The translations under genes were made by a program, and so were the position numbers. Source: Pseudomonas putida NBRC 14164 (GTDB lineage Bacteria > Pseudomonadota > Gammaproteobacteria > Pseudomonadales > Pseudomonadaceae). Taken from it: a stretch of DNA of 64,000 bases. This document shows positions 32,367-41,690 of this stretch, in pieces; within the stretch, counting starts at the first letter, position 1, and every line of letters starts with the position of its first letter. Location: positions 676,501 through 740,500 of the forward strand of contig NC_021505.1 in NCBI RefSeq assembly GCF_000412675.1, written 5' to 3'. The notes under the pieces are model-generated. The model was not told the origin of the DNA, searched no databases, and worked only from the letters and a program-made list of their open reading frames with translations.

Positions 32367-35306
32367 ATGCTCCCAGTACGTTGTCCTTCACCTGCTCCGC
32401 GCCCTCGGCCTTGCCTGTTGCCCATCAACTTTGTGCTGCGTTGCACGCTGACCAGTTGCTGCGCTTCAGGCCTGCTGCACAGCAGCGCGGTTTTGGCCGA
32501 GGATGCCCACAAGGCTGCGCTCACGGCTACCCGCCTGGACGACGCCACGCTGCGTGACTACAACATTGCCCAAGGCCCGTTGGGGGCAGCCCTCGGCAGC
32601 TTCAGCAGCCAGGCCGGGCTGCTGCTGTCGTACGAGCCTGCCCTGATTCGCGGGCGAACAGCGCCCGCCTTGAAAGGGCGGTATACGGTCAGCGAGGGCA
32701 TGCAGCGGTTGCTCGCCAATACCGGTTTGCGGCTGGTGCCAAGTGCTACCGGCACCTACGTGTTGATGGCGCAGGGCACCGCTGCCCGTGCAGCAGCAGA
32801 GTTGTCGCCGACGATGGTCGAGGCCGCCGCGCAGGGCCCAGAGGTGGAAACCTACAGAGCGCCACGTTCGTCAGTGCACCTGACCAGCGACCAGATCGAC
32901 CGCTTCGGCCGGGTGTCTGCGGGCGACCTGCTCAACGGTATCCCTGGCGTGCAGGTTGGTGACACCCGCAATGGCGGTGCCCTGGACGTCAACATCCGCG
33001 GCATCCAGGGCCAGAGCCGGGTGGCGGTCAAGGTCGATGGTTCTGAGCAGGCCCTGGATGTCTATCGAGGTTATGGCGGTACCCAGCAGCGCAGCTATAT
33101 CGATCCCGACCTGATCAGCAGTCTGACCGTGAACAAAGGGCCGTCGACCAAGTCCGGGGCGATAGGCGGCACGGTGGAGATGCAGACGATCGGTGTGCAG
33201 GACATTCTGGTGGACGGCAACCAGGTCGGCGTGCGCCTCAAGGGTGATTTCTGGGACAACGGCGTAGCCCCCGCCCACCGCAGCGCCAGCTCCAGGGATG
33301 AAAGCCTGACCGCGCCGCCACGCGACAGCCGGGGCAGCCTGTTTGGCTCCGAGGCTGAGTCTGGCAGCGCTGCCTTTGCCTTTACCACAGAGCGGCTGGA
33401 CGTGGTGGCGGCGTATGCACACCGTAACCAGGGCAACTACTTTTCCGGCAAGAAAGGCCAGGACCGCTACCGCATCCATGACGAAGACGGCCGGGAGCAG
33501 CCAAGCGTGGCAATGACCTACAACGCCGGCGAAGAAGTGCTCAACTCTTCATCGAAAACCGACTCGTACCTGCTGAAGGCAACCTGGCGGATAGCCGACG
33601 ACCATACGCTGGACCTGGGCTATCGCCGCTACGACGGTCGCACTGCCGAGATCATGCCTTCCGACATCTATCGTTTCGGCACCGCGGGTATCTACCAGTA
33701 CCCCTTGGGCGAGGTGAAGATCGACACCTACACGGCGCGCTACCACTACCTGCCTGCCGGTAACCCCTGGGTCGACCTGACCAGCAACCTGTGGATGACA
33801 GACGCCAAAACCAGCACCTTGAGCTCAGCCTGGACGGCGCCTGCTTCGCAGTTGTTTCGTTCTGACCGCAGCTGGACCCGCCAGGATAACCGCCGTATTG
33901 GTGGCGACCTGAACAACGTCTCCCGGTTCGAGACGACCCATGGCGACTTCAAGCTCGACCTGGGCGGCGCTTTCCAGCTAGAAGACCTGCAACCGCAGAA
34001 AAGTGTGCTTATCACCCAGCATGACATCGATGCCAACCGCACCCTGCGCGATGCCTCCAGGCAGGAGTTCAACTTCAACGGCAAGCTCGAGTACCAGCCG
34101 ATCGAGCAACTGACCCTGTGGGGCGGTGGCCGTTACAGCCACTTCCGCACCAGGGACAACACCGTGCTGGCCACCGCCCGGCGTCAGGACCGCGAGGTAC
34201 GATACATCTCGGCGAGTGGCCCGAAAGGCTGGGGCAGCATGACCTGGTTCCCTGACCAGAACGGCCAGTACACCGATGCCACCGACCCCAGGCTGAACAA
34301 CGGCATCGTCTTTGGCAACAGCAACGAGCCGTTCAATGGCGTGCGTTTCAACGACTTCGGCGCGACCAGCGTGGAGGTCGGTACCGAAGGCATCAGCAGC
34401 GTAGTCACAGGCTACGACCATAGCCCGCAGGGCAGCAGCAGTGGCGGCGGCTTCTCGCCGGCATTCGGCATCAACGTCGAGCTGATGCCCGACACGTTCT
34501 TCTATGTCACCTACACCCAGGGCCTGCGCCTGCCGTCTTTGTTCGAGACCAGCCAGGGTACCCAGCAAGTCTCCCCCGGTAAAAGCCTGAAGCCCGAACG
34601 CTCGCAGAGCTGGGAGATCGGGGTCAGTGCGTTGCGCGACAACCTGTTGACCGAGCACGATTCGGCCGCGGTCAAGCTTGCCTACTTCGACAACGTGATC
34701 AAGAACTACATCACCCGTTACTACGACCCAAGCCCGGGGCTTTGGGGCCTGATGACCTTCAGCAACACCGACAGCTTCAGCACCCGCGGCCTTGAGCTGC
34801 AATCACACTACGATGCCGGCCGTGTGTTTACCGACCTCTCGGCCACCTACTACCTCAAGACCGAGACCTGCGATGCGGACTTCGCCGGCAAACTCCGCGC
34901 TACCGCCAACCCGTACCAGAAGACCGAGAACACGCCCAACTGTACGCCGGGCAGTTTCATGGGCTCTTACACCAACACCCAGAACCCGCCACGGTTTTCA
35001 GCCAACCTGACTGGCGGCGTGCGCTTCCTCGACGAGGCATTGACCGTGGGTGGCCGGGTGACCTACACCTCCGGGCCGACCAGTACCCTCGACAAGCCCT
35101 GGCAGTCCGGTGCTACCACGCCGCAGATCGAATACCGCTCGGTTGCGCTGTTCGATCTGTTCCTGAAATACAAGTTGCTCGAGAACACCGAGGTGAATGC
35201 CTCGCTGCAGAACTTGACCGATCGCTACTATCTGGACCCGCTGGCGCAAAGCTTCATGCCGGCGCCGGGGCGCACGCTGCGGGTGGGGGTAGTGACGCGG
35301 TTCTGA
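32367..35306 (+). CDS. TonB-dependent receptor with signalling (STN) domain
   Basis: About 979 residues: a long signal sequence ending near SSAVLAED, then an STN signalling domain (LGSFSSQAGLLLSYEPALIRG, LQ-like LLANTGLRLVPS). The plug domain contains GDLLNGIPGVQVGD and NIRGIQGQSRVAVKVDG. A 22-strand barrel ends in the expected aromatic (RVGVVTRF). The STN domain should contact the FecR-type protein encoded nearby. A cysteine pair about 25 residues apart in an outer loop and GLRLPSLFE resemble haem/haemoprotein receptors, but a siderophore ligand is equally possible. The start is uncertain: a strong GAGGAGGT at 32311 is followed 9 nt later by in-frame CTG 32328 and then by GTG 32334, whereas ATG 32367 has only a weak site. 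Confidence 0.88.
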   Translation: MLPVRCPSPAPRPRPCLLPINFVLRCTLTSCCASGLLHSSAVLAEDAHKAALTATRLDDATLRDYNIAQGPLGAALGSFSSQAGLLLSYEPALIRGRTAPALKGRYTVSEGMQRLLANTGLRLVPSATGTYVLMAQGTAARAAAELSPTMVEAAAQGPEVETYRAPRSSVHLTSDQIDRFGRVSAGDLLNGIPGVQVGDTRNGGALDVNIRGIQGQSRVAVKVDGSEQALDVYRGYGGTQQRSYIDPDLISSLTVNKGPSTKSGAIGGTVEMQTIGVQDILVDGNQVGVRLKGDFWDNGVAPAHRSASSRDESLTAPPRDSRGSLFGSEAESGSAAFAFTTERLDVVAAYAHRNQGNYFSGKKGQDRYRIHDEDGREQPSVAMTYNAGEEVLNSSSKTDSYLLKATWRIADDHTLDLGYRRYDGRTAEIMPSDIYRFGTAGIYQYPLGEVKIDTYTARYHYLPAGNPWVDLTSNLWMTDAKTSTLSSAWTAPASQLFRSDRSWTRQDNRRIGGDLNNVSRFETTHGDFKLDLGGAFQLEDLQPQKSVLITQHDIDANRTLRDASRQEFNFNGKLEYQPIEQLTLWGGGRYSHFRTRDNTVLATARRQDREVRYISASGPKGWGSMTWFPDQNGQYTDATDPRLNNGIVFGNSNEPFNGVRFNDFGATSVEVGTEGISSVVTGYDHSPQGSSSGGGFSPAFGINVELMPDTFFYVTYTQGLRLPSLFETSQGTQQVSPGKSLKPERSQSWEIGVSALRDNLLTEHDSAAVKLAYFDNVIKNYITRYYDPSPGLWGLMTFSNTDSFSTRGLELQSHYDAGRVFTDLSATYYLKTETCDADFAGKLRATANPYQKTENTPNCTPGSFMGSYTNTQNPPRFSANLTGGVRFLDEALTVGGRVTYTSGPTSTLDKPWQSGATTPQIEYRSVALFDLFLKYKLLENTEVNASLQNLTDRYYLDPLAQSFMPAPGRTLRVGVVTRF

Positions 35307-35365
35307 AGGCCGCAGAGGGCGTTGGCGCAGAAGGTTTCGCCAGCGCCCCGACATTTTTGAGGGCA

Positions 35366-35391
35366 TTAAAAAGCCGGCTTGTGGCCGGCTT
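35366..35391 (-). terminator. Terminator downstream of the LexA/CI-like regulator gene
   Basis: The stem AAGCCGGC/GCCGGCTT with a 5-nt loop is followed on the minus strand by TTTTTA. The plus strand lacks a T-run after the stem, so it best terminates minus-strand transcripts, but it may also stop the TonB receptor mRNA. Confidence 0.6.
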
Positions 35392-35594
35392 CTCGGGGAC
35401 GCTTCCGACTAATTTATGGTAAGCCGCAATCGCCTTAACTGTGTGGCCATCAAGGGCCTGAAAGAGATGGCAGATGCCCGTGTGGGATATCGCCGAGCCC
35501 TCTGGACCGCGGCTAGCGCTGGTCGGGGCTTAATGTGCGGCGTAGCATACAAGGGCACGCGCAGGATGCCCAGCAAAAAATGGCACAGGTTGTT

Positions 35595-36296
35595 TCAGCC
35601 GGGCCGCTGCTGGCGGAAATGCGACCAGTGGAATACCCAACCGATAATCTCCAGGCCCTGCGCCTGGCGCTGGGCGCAGGTGTAGCGTTCGACGGCGTAA
35701 TTGCGACGGTCATGGCTGTGCAGGTACAGCGTGCCCTGCGGGCCGAGGCTGAGGTTGTTTACCCTGAGCACGCCATTGTGCAGCAGGGCATAGGTTTCGC
35801 CCTCTATTACCCGGGTCATGCCCAGGTCCACGGCCAGGATGGCCTCCTGCGGAATAAGCGGGACCATGTTGCTGGCGGGCATGGCCAGGCAGATGGCGTG
35901 ATGGGCGTGCACACCCAACCCTTTCAGCGCTTTTGCCGGCAGGCGCAGGTGTTTGCTGGCCACCGGCGCAAGCAGGCCGTTTCGCAGTTCGTAAAAAGGC
36001 ACCCTCAGCTCCCGGGCACGGTGTGCCGACAGTGGGCTGGGCGGGTTGGCCGGTGCCTGGCGTGGCGCGTGGTTGCGCTGGATCGGGTTTGGGTGTTTGG
36101 GCCCTTCGCCTGTGCGTAGCCAGCGCCGATGCACACAGAACAGGTCGGCCATTTCGTCCAGGCGGGCCAGGGGTACGCCGCGGTTGAACCAGTTGTTGAC
36201 GTGCTGCGGTGTGACGCTGCGCTGAGCGGCGAAATCAGAAGCGGACAGGCCACATTCGTGGAGAAGGGCTTTGAGGCGGTCGCCGGAAGTGTTCAT
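35595..36296 (-). CDS. XRE/S24-type transcriptional regulator with degenerate peptidase site
   Basis: This 233-residue protein has a lambda-repressor-like helix-turn-helix at about 5-60 (SASDFAAQRSVTPQHVNNWFNRG) and a C-terminal S24/LexA-like domain at about 95-225. The serine position appears as PASNMVPLIPQEAILAVD, resembling the family S-M-x-P pattern. Where LexA-type proteins have the catalytic lysine (V-K-R-L), this one reads LRVNNLSLG, so self-cleavage is doubtful. It may act as a stable repressor or ligand-responsive regulator. Targets are unknown. It stands alone, with a terminator after it and ppa's terminator before it. Confidence 0.8.
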   Translation of the reverse strand: MNTSGDRLKALLHECGLSASDFAAQRSVTPQHVNNWFNRGVPLARLDEMADLFCVHRRWLRTGEGPKHPNPIQRNHAPRQAPANPPSPLSAHRARELRVPFYELRNGLLAPVASKHLRLPAKALKGLGVHAHHAICLAMPASNMVPLIPQEAILAVDLGMTRVIEGETYALLHNGVLRVNNLSLGPQGTLYLHSHDRRNYAVERYTCAQRQAQGLEIIGWVFHWSHFRQQRPG

Positions 36297-36440
36297 GGGG
36301 GCGAGTGTAGCGACGGGGTACCCGCAAGGAAATGAACCGCTTGTTGACGGAATTTGTACGAAAAGTGCCTGCTTGTAGGGCGTTGGTGTAGGACTGCGTA
36401 GGACTTTTTACCGAATGAAGGTGCTGTCGCCCCTTCGGGC

Positions 36441-36472
36441 AAAAAAAAACCCGCCGGAGCGGGTTTTTTTTA
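36441..36472. terminator. Strong intrinsic terminator downstream of ppa
   Basis: The stem CCCGC/GCGGG with loop CGGA is extended by a run of A on one side and T on the other, giving a long A/T-capped hairpin. It works on either strand and lies 10 nt beyond the ppa stop codon. Confidence 0.9.
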
Positions 36473-36481
36473 CAACCGGTA

Positions 36482-37009
36482 TCAGCCTTTGTAGGCAGCA
36501 ACCGATTTGGTGATCGCAGCACGGGCGGCGTCAGCGCCATCCCAGCCTTCGATCTTGACCCACTTGCCCTTCTCGAGATCTTTGTAGTTGGCAAAGAAGT
36601 GCTCGATCTGCTGGATCAGCAGGGCTGGCAGGTCGGTGTATTCCTTCACGTCGACGTACAGCTGCGACAGCTTGTCGTGAGGAACAGCGATGACCTTGGC
36701 GTCACCGCCGCCGTCGTCGGTCATGTTCAGGATGCCAACCGGACGGGCGCGGATAACCGAGCCTGGCGCTACCGGGTAAGGGGTAACCACCAGCACGTCC
36801 AGCGGATCACCGTCGTCAGCCAGGGTGTTCGGGATGAAGCCGTAGTTGGCTGGGTAGAACATCGGGGTAGCCATGAAACGGTCGACGAACAGGGTGTCGC
36901 TGTCCTTGTCGATCTCGTATTTGATCGGCGCGTGGTTGGCCGGGATTTCGATGGCGACGTAGATGTCGTTCGGCAGGTCTTTGCCCGCCGGAATCTTGCT
37001 GTAGCTCAT
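36482..37009 (-). CDS. ppa: Inorganic pyrophosphatase
   Basis: This 175-residue cytoplasmic family I enzyme hydrolyses pyrophosphate to phosphate and so drives biosynthetic reactions. It has the metal-binding signature [10 protein letters not shown] and the N-terminal [17 protein letters not shown] stretch typical of bacterial PPases, and the length is normal. The single-gene unit is bounded by a strong terminator. Codon use is strongly biased, as expected for a highly expressed housekeeping gene. Confidence 0.97.
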   Translation of the reverse strand: MSYSKIPAGKDLPNDIYVAIEIPANHAPIKYEIDKDSDTLFVDRFMATPMFYPANYGFIPNTLADDGDPLDVLVVTPYPVAPGSVIRARPVGILNMTDDGGGDAKVIAVPHDKLSQLYVDVKEYTDLPALLIQQIEHFFANYKDLEKGKWVKIEGWDGADAARAAITKSVAAYKG

Positions 37010-37102
37010 TGGGCAGTGCCCCCGTGTTTGACCAAAAAAGTGGCGGCGATTATAGGCACATTCTGCCGGGGCATGCCACGCCTGGCCTGATGTGCGGCCC
37101 CG

Positions 37103-37918
37103 TCAGGCGTGGCTTTCGCGGTACTCGGGGTGTTCGGCCTGCAGCCGAAGCAGCCGCGCCAGCGGGTCTTGCCGGTAGAACTGCGACAACTGGTGGTAGA
37201 CCCGTGGATAAGCCTGATGCAGCAGGTCGGGGGCACTAAAGAAGTATTCGCTGGTGACAGCAAAGAACTCCGCCGGGTTTTCCGCGGCATACGGGTCGAT
37301 GGCGGTTTCGGCGTCGGGGTTGTTGTCCAGCTGGCGGTTGAGGTCGTCGTAGGCCTGCTGCATGGCCGTTGCCCACTCATCCACCGGCATGCCGCTGTGC
37401 AGCGGCGGCAGGCCGTTGGCATCGCCATTGAGCATGTCGAGCTTGTGCGCCAGCTCATGGATGACCAGGTTGTAGGCCTCCCAGCCACCGCTGGCCAGCA
37501 CGCCGTTCCAGGCCAGGATGATCGGCCCCTGTTGCCAGGCCTCGCCGCTGTGCTCGCCGTCCCACACGTGCTCCACGCCACTGGCATCGCGGTGGCGCTG
37601 GGGGCTCTTGAAGTCGTCGGGGTACAGGATGATTTCGTGGAAGCCCTGGTACCAGTTCAGCTCGCCCAGGTGCAGCAGCGGCAACTGCGCCTGGGCGGCC
37701 AGCAACAGGCGCTGCTCGTCGTCGGGTTCGACACCTGGCAGGCAGGTGAGGTGCTTGTCGAGCAGGAACAGGATGCAGGCTTCGCGCAGCCAGTGGTCTT
37801 CGTCGTCGCTGATGCCGTCCAGCATGGGCAGGCGCTCGCGCACGGCCTGCCACTGCTTTGGCTCGATGGGGTAGCGCGCCAGTGCGCGCTTGCGCCGCCA
37901 GGCGCTGAACGACCACAT
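37103..37918 (-). CDS. mtfA: MtfA-type zinc peptidase (M90 family)
   Basis: This 271-residue protein has the zinc motif HELAH at residues 154-158 (VIHELAHKLDM) and downstream acidic residues of the MtfA/anthrax-lethal-factor-like fold (PAEFFAVTSEYFF). In enterobacteria MtfA binds the Mlc repressor and regulates the glucose phosphotransferase system; whether that applies here is unknown. It lies between ppa and dedA on the same strand, with gaps that permit separate or joint transcription. Confidence 0.88.
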   Translation of the reverse strand: MWSFSAWRRKRALARYPIEPKQWQAVRERLPMLDGISDDEDHWLREACILFLLDKHLTCLPGVEPDDEQRLLLAAQAQLPLLHLGELNWYQGFHEIILYPDDFKSPQRHRDASGVEHVWDGEHSGEAWQQGPIILAWNGVLASGGWEAYNLVIHELAHKLDMLNGDANGLPPLHSGMPVDEWATAMQQAYDDLNRQLDNNPDAETAIDPYAAENPAEFFAVTSEYFFSAPDLLHQAYPRVYHQLSQFYRQDPLARLLRLQAEHPEYRESHA

Positions 37919-37938
37919 GCCTGCTGTTCTCTAAGTGT

Positions 37939-38586
37939 TCAGTGAGCCTTGGCCGCACGGCCCAGGCGGCCGCGCAACAGGCCGAGGATCATCGGTACCA
38001 GCGACAGGATGATGATGCCCACCACCATCAGCGACAGGTGCTGCTTGATGAATGGCACGTTGCCGAAGAAGTAGCCCAGGGTGACCAGGCCGCCGACCCA
38101 CAGGATTGAACCGGCAACGCTGAAGCCCAGGAAACGTGGGTAATGCATGTGGGCGATGCCGGCGACGAACGGTGCGAAGGTGCGCAGGATGGGCAGGAAG
38201 CGCGCCAGCGTCACGGTCTTGCCGCCATGGCGTTCATAGAACTCATGGGTGCGCTGCAGGTAGTCGCGGCGGAATATTTTCGAGTTGGGGTTGTTGAACA
38301 ACCGCTCGCCGGCTGTTCGGCCGATCACGTAGTTGGTGCTGTCGCCCAGGATTGCGGCAGCCATCAACAGGCCAGCCAGCAGCACCGGGTCCATACCGCC
38401 ACCCGCCGCTACGGCGCCAGCGATGAACAGCAGCGAGTCGCCCGGCAGGAAGGGCATTACCACCAGCCCGGTTTCGCAAAAGATCACGGTGAAAAGGATG
38501 GCGTAGATCCAGGGACCGTAATTGGTGACCAGCAGATCGAGGTAGGCATCGAGATGCAGGATAAGGTCCAACGGGTTGAAATCCAT
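37939..38586 (-). CDS. DedA-family inner-membrane protein
   Basis: 215 residues with the DedA/VTT pattern: FCETGLVVMPFLPGDSLLF, GDSTNYVIGRTAGE, and the conserved RFLPILRTFAPFVAGIAHM. Family members are flippases or transporters acting on undecaprenyl-phosphate or phospholipids and affect membrane potential and envelope integrity. ATG 38586 is preferred over GTG 38595 because AGGTG stands at a better distance. The stop codon is about 20 nt from the MtfA start, suggesting a two-gene unit. Confidence 0.9.
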   Translation of the reverse strand: MDFNPLDLILHLDAYLDLLVTNYGPWIYAILFTVIFCETGLVVMPFLPGDSLLFIAGAVAAGGGMDPVLLAGLLMAAAILGDSTNYVIGRTAGERLFNNPNSKIFRRDYLQRTHEFYERHGGKTVTLARFLPILRTFAPFVAGIAHMHYPRFLGFSVAGSILWVGGLVTLGYFFGNVPFIKQHLSLMVVGIIILSLVPMILGLLRGRLGRAAKAH

Positions 38587-38745
38587 GTACAGCACCTGTG
38601 TTCTTGGGCGTAGGCTGGGTTACCTGGGGATGGGTAAATTTTCACACATGACAGGTGGGGCATTATACGGCGAAGTGACGATCATGCCCGGGGAGTTTGT
38701 AGCGGGGGGTTACGGTGAAGGGCCTGGATAGTTGTATCGACTGTA

Positions 38746-38841
38746 CCGGCCTCATCGCCGGCAAGCCAGCTCCCACAGGTTGACCACTAGCTCAGGGCAG
38801 TAGTTGACCTGTGGGAGCTGGCTTGCCGGCGATGAGGCCGG
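38746..38841. repeat. REP pair, type A (35-bp perfect inverted arms)
   Basis: The arms at 38746-38780 and 38807-38841 are perfect inverted copies of a 35-bp REP containing GCCGGCAAGCCAGCTCCCAC, separated by 26 nt. It is one of six such pairs in the window and lies in the gap between the DedA and GNAT genes. Confidence 0.95.
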
Positions 38842-38855
38842 GGCAGGCATGAGGG

Positions 38856-39314
38856 TCAATCCTGGCTGATGGGCAGGATGTAGCTCTTGAACTCGGTATC
38901 TTCACGAAACCCGATGGATTCGTAGGTCTTGTGCGCTACCTCATTGTTCGCGCTTGTCGACACCCGCATGCGCACGGCGTTGGTCTCTTTGGCCATTTTC
39001 TTCGCTTCACGCATCAGGTGGTCGGCCACCAGCATGCGCCGCGAGTCTTCGGCCACGTAGATGTCGTTGAGAATCCACACGCGCTTGAGCGACAGCGACG
39101 AGAAGCTCGGGTAAAGCTGGCAAAAGCCCATCAACTTGCCGTCATCATCATCGGGAAGTGCCAGGTAAATCACTGATTCATCCCGCTTCAGGCGCTTTTC
39201 CAGGAAGCTGCGCGAGCTGTCGGGGTAGGGGAGCTGCCCGTAGAACTCACGGTATTTGACGAACAATGGCGTGAGCAGGTCGAGGTGTTCCAGGGTTGCC
39301 TTGATGATGCGCAT
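38856..39314 (-). CDS. GNAT-family N-acetyltransferase
   Basis: This 152-residue protein has the GNAT fold: N-terminal helix (EHLDLLTPLFVKYREFYGQ), a central strand with LNDIYVAEDSRRMLVADHLM where the acetyl-CoA pyrophosphate loop should lie, and C-terminal NNEVAHKTYESIGFRED. The coenzyme-A loop is atypical (RRMLVADHL instead of Q/R-x-x-G-x-G/A). The acceptor substrate is unknown. It stands alone between a REP pair and eutC. Confidence 0.85.
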   Translation of the reverse strand: MRIIKATLEHLDLLTPLFVKYREFYGQLPYPDSSRSFLEKRLKRDESVIYLALPDDDDGKLMGFCQLYPSFSSLSLKRVWILNDIYVAEDSRRMLVADHLMREAKKMAKETNAVRMRVSTSANNEVAHKTYESIGFREDTEFKSYILPISQD

Positions 39315-39422
39315 GTGCGGCCCTCAGAGTCCATTTAGGGAAACAGCGGAATGCCAGCGGCTTACAAGGGCATGCTGCCCAATGCGCGTCACAAGTGCAA
39401 TCCGCCTTCCGTGACATGTTGT

Positions 39423-40247
39423 TTACTCTTTGCCGAGCAGGAAGTTGCCCTTCTGGTTACCAGTGTGCTCACTTTCCAGGCTATGGACCTCGGCTTCGTC
39501 CTTGAGATTCACTCCGGAAAGCTGCCGACGGCAGGCTTCGCGCATCAGGTACAGCAGGCGGTGCGCCGCCATGCCATAGCTCAACCCCTCCAGGCGGATG
39601 TTGGAGATGCAGTTGCGGTAGGCATCGGTCAGGCCGACTTTTGGCCCGTAGGTGAAATACAGGCCAAGGCTGTCGGGGGAGCTCAGCCCCGGGCGCTCGC
39701 CGATCAGCATCACGGTCATCCGTGCGCCCAGCAGTTCACCGACCTCGTCAGCCACTGCCACGCGGCCCTGCTGCACCAGCACAACCGGGGCGCTGGTCCA
39801 GCCGTCAGCGGCGGCCTGTTCCTCGAAACGGACCAGGAACGGCAAGGTGTGGCGGTGCACCGCCAGCGCCGACAGGCCATCGGCGACCACAATGGCCAGG
39901 TCGACGCCGCCGGGGTTGGCCTGGGCATGCTGGCGCAGGGTGGCAATCGACTCTTCGTTCAGGCGCCGGCCCAGGTCCGGGCGCTGCAGGTACTGGTGGC
40001 GGTCAGTGGCAGCGCTGTGCAGCACGAGGCTTTCGCGCCCGCGGTCACCCAGCTGGGTAGCCAGGCCGGCATGGTCGAAGGCCAGGTGCACGGCATCGCG
40101 GGCCTGGGCATGGGCGAACTGGAAGTCCAGCTGCGCCCCGGTCGGCAGGCTGGTACCAGCACGGCCCAGGGCGATGCGCGCCGGGGTCAGGTTGCGCAGG
40201 GCCAGCCAAGGGTTGTCGGGGGTAGGCGTGCGATGGTCCATGGTCAT
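39423..40247 (-). CDS. eutC: Ethanolamine ammonia-lyase, small subunit
   Basis: This 274-residue protein matches EutC (for example [57 protein letters not shown]). With EutB it forms the adenosylcobalamin-dependent lyase converting ethanolamine to acetaldehyde and ammonia. Its ATG is 2 nt from the eutB stop, so the subunits are co-translated. There are no shell protein or eutA reactivase genes around it. Confidence 0.96.
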   Translation of the reverse strand: MTMDHRTPTPDNPWLALRNLTPARIALGRAGTSLPTGAQLDFQFAHAQARDAVHLAFDHAGLATQLGDRGRESLVLHSAATDRHQYLQRPDLGRRLNEESIATLRQHAQANPGGVDLAIVVADGLSALAVHRHTLPFLVRFEEQAAADGWTSAPVVLVQQGRVAVADEVGELLGARMTVMLIGERPGLSSPDSLGLYFTYGPKVGLTDAYRNCISNIRLEGLSYGMAAHRLLYLMREACRRQLSGVNLKDEAEVHSLESEHTGNQKGNFLLGKE

Positions 40248-40249
40248 CC

Positions 40250-41644
40250 CTATGCAAGCTGTGCCAAGGCCTGGCGGAAGGCCGGTGGCAGGTTGTCACC
40301 AAAGCGCACCCGGCCATCGGCCTGGGTGAAGATGCCGGTGCGGGCCAGCCATGCCTCGAATTCCGGCCCGGGCTTCAGGCCCAGGGTCTGGCGCGCGTAC
40401 AGCGCGTCGTGGAACGAGGTGGTCTGGTAGTTGAGCATGATGTCGTCGGAGCCGGGGATGCCCATGATGAAGTTGATCCCGGCCACCCCCAGCAGGGTCA
40501 GCAGGGTATCCATGTCGTCCTGGTCGGCTTCGGCGTGGTTGGTGTAGCAAATGTCGCAGCCCATCGGCACGCCCAGCAGCTTGCCGCAGAAGTGGTCTTC
40601 CAGGCCCGCGCGGATGATCTGCTTGCCGTTGTACAAGTACTCCGGGCCGATGAAACCGACCACGGTGTTGACCAGAAACGGCTTGAAGTGGCGGGCCACG
40701 GCATAGGCGCGGGTCTCGCAGGTTTGCTGGTCGACGCCATGGTGGGCGTTGGCCGACAGTGCGCTGCCCTGGCCGGTTTCGAAATACATCAGGTTTTGCC
40801 CGAGGGTGCCGCGTTTCAGCGACAGGCCCGCTTCGTAACCCTCCTGCAACACGTTCAGGTTGATGCCAAACCCGGCGTTGGCCGCCTCGGTGCCGGCAAT
40901 GGACTGGAACACCAGGTCCAGCGGCACGCCACGGTTGATCGCCTCGATCGAAGTGGTGACATGGGTCAGCACGCAGGCTTGGGTGGGGATGTCGTAGCGC
41001 TGGATGATGGCGTCGAGCATTTCCAGCAGGGCACAGATCGAGGCGATGCTGTCGGTGGCCGGGTTGATGCCGATCATCGCGTCGCCGTTGCCGTACAGCA
41101 GGCCGTCAAGAATGCTGGCGGCGATACCGGCCGGCTCGTCGGTCGGGTGGTTGGGCTGCAAGCGCGTAGACAAGCGCCCGCGCAAGCCCATGGTGCCGCG
41201 GAACCGGGTGACCACGCGAATCTTCTGCGCCACCAGCACCAGGTCCTGCACGCGCATGATCTTCGACACGGCCGCAGCCATTTCCGGCGTCAGCCCTGGC
41301 GCCAGGGCGCGCAGGCTGTCTTCATTGGCCTCTTCGCTCAGCAGCCAGTCGCGCAGGCCGCCCACGGTCAGGTGGCTGACCGGGGCGAAGGCCTGGGCAT
41401 CGTGGGTGTCGATGATCAGCCGGGTGACTTCATCGGCTTCGTAAGGGATCAGGGCTTCATTGAGGAAATGGGTCAGCGGGATATTGGCCAGCGCCATCTG
41501 CGCAGCGACACGCTCGCCGTCATTGCTGGCCGCGACGCCTGCCAGGAAGTCCCCCGAGCGGGCCGGGCTGGCCTTGGCCATCACGTCCTTGAGGCTGTCG
41601 AAGCGGTAGACCAGGTGGCCTACCGTGTGTACGAAACTTGCCAT
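40250..41644 (-). CDS. eutB: Ethanolamine ammonia-lyase, large subunit
   Basis: This 464-residue protein is the catalytic, cobalamin-binding TIM-barrel subunit of ethanolamine ammonia-lyase. Family segments include [31 protein letters not shown] and [22 protein letters not shown] 41644 begins [15 protein letters not shown]; the frame stays open upstream, but that extension is Arg/Pro-rich and lacks family resemblance. It sits 46 nt after the permease gene and 2 nt before eutC, in the order transport, cleavage, cleavage. Confidence 0.97.
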   Translation of the reverse strand: MASFVHTVGHLVYRFDSLKDVMAKASPARSGDFLAGVAASNDGERVAAQMALANIPLTHFLNEALIPYEADEVTRLIIDTHDAQAFAPVSHLTVGGLRDWLLSEEANEDSLRALAPGLTPEMAAAVSKIMRVQDLVLVAQKIRVVTRFRGTMGLRGRLSTRLQPNHPTDEPAGIAASILDGLLYGNGDAMIGINPATDSIASICALLEMLDAIIQRYDIPTQACVLTHVTTSIEAINRGVPLDLVFQSIAGTEAANAGFGINLNVLQEGYEAGLSLKRGTLGQNLMYFETGQGSALSANAHHGVDQQTCETRAYAVARHFKPFLVNTVVGFIGPEYLYNGKQIIRAGLEDHFCGKLLGVPMGCDICYTNHAEADQDDMDTLLTLLGVAGINFIMGIPGSDDIMLNYQTTSFHDALYARQTLGLKPGPEFEAWLARTGIFTQADGRVRFGDNLPPAFRQALAQLA

Positions 41645-41690
41645 ACAGAATCTCCAGAGCCGCGGGTTGCCCCGCGGCGGGTGGCGGCAA

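Noticed and set aside
35416..35685. Plus-strand frame of 89 codons after the TonB receptor
   Set aside because: There is no ribosome binding site and no family likeness, and it runs into the antisense of the S24-type regulator. I treat the 35392-35594 gap as non-coding.
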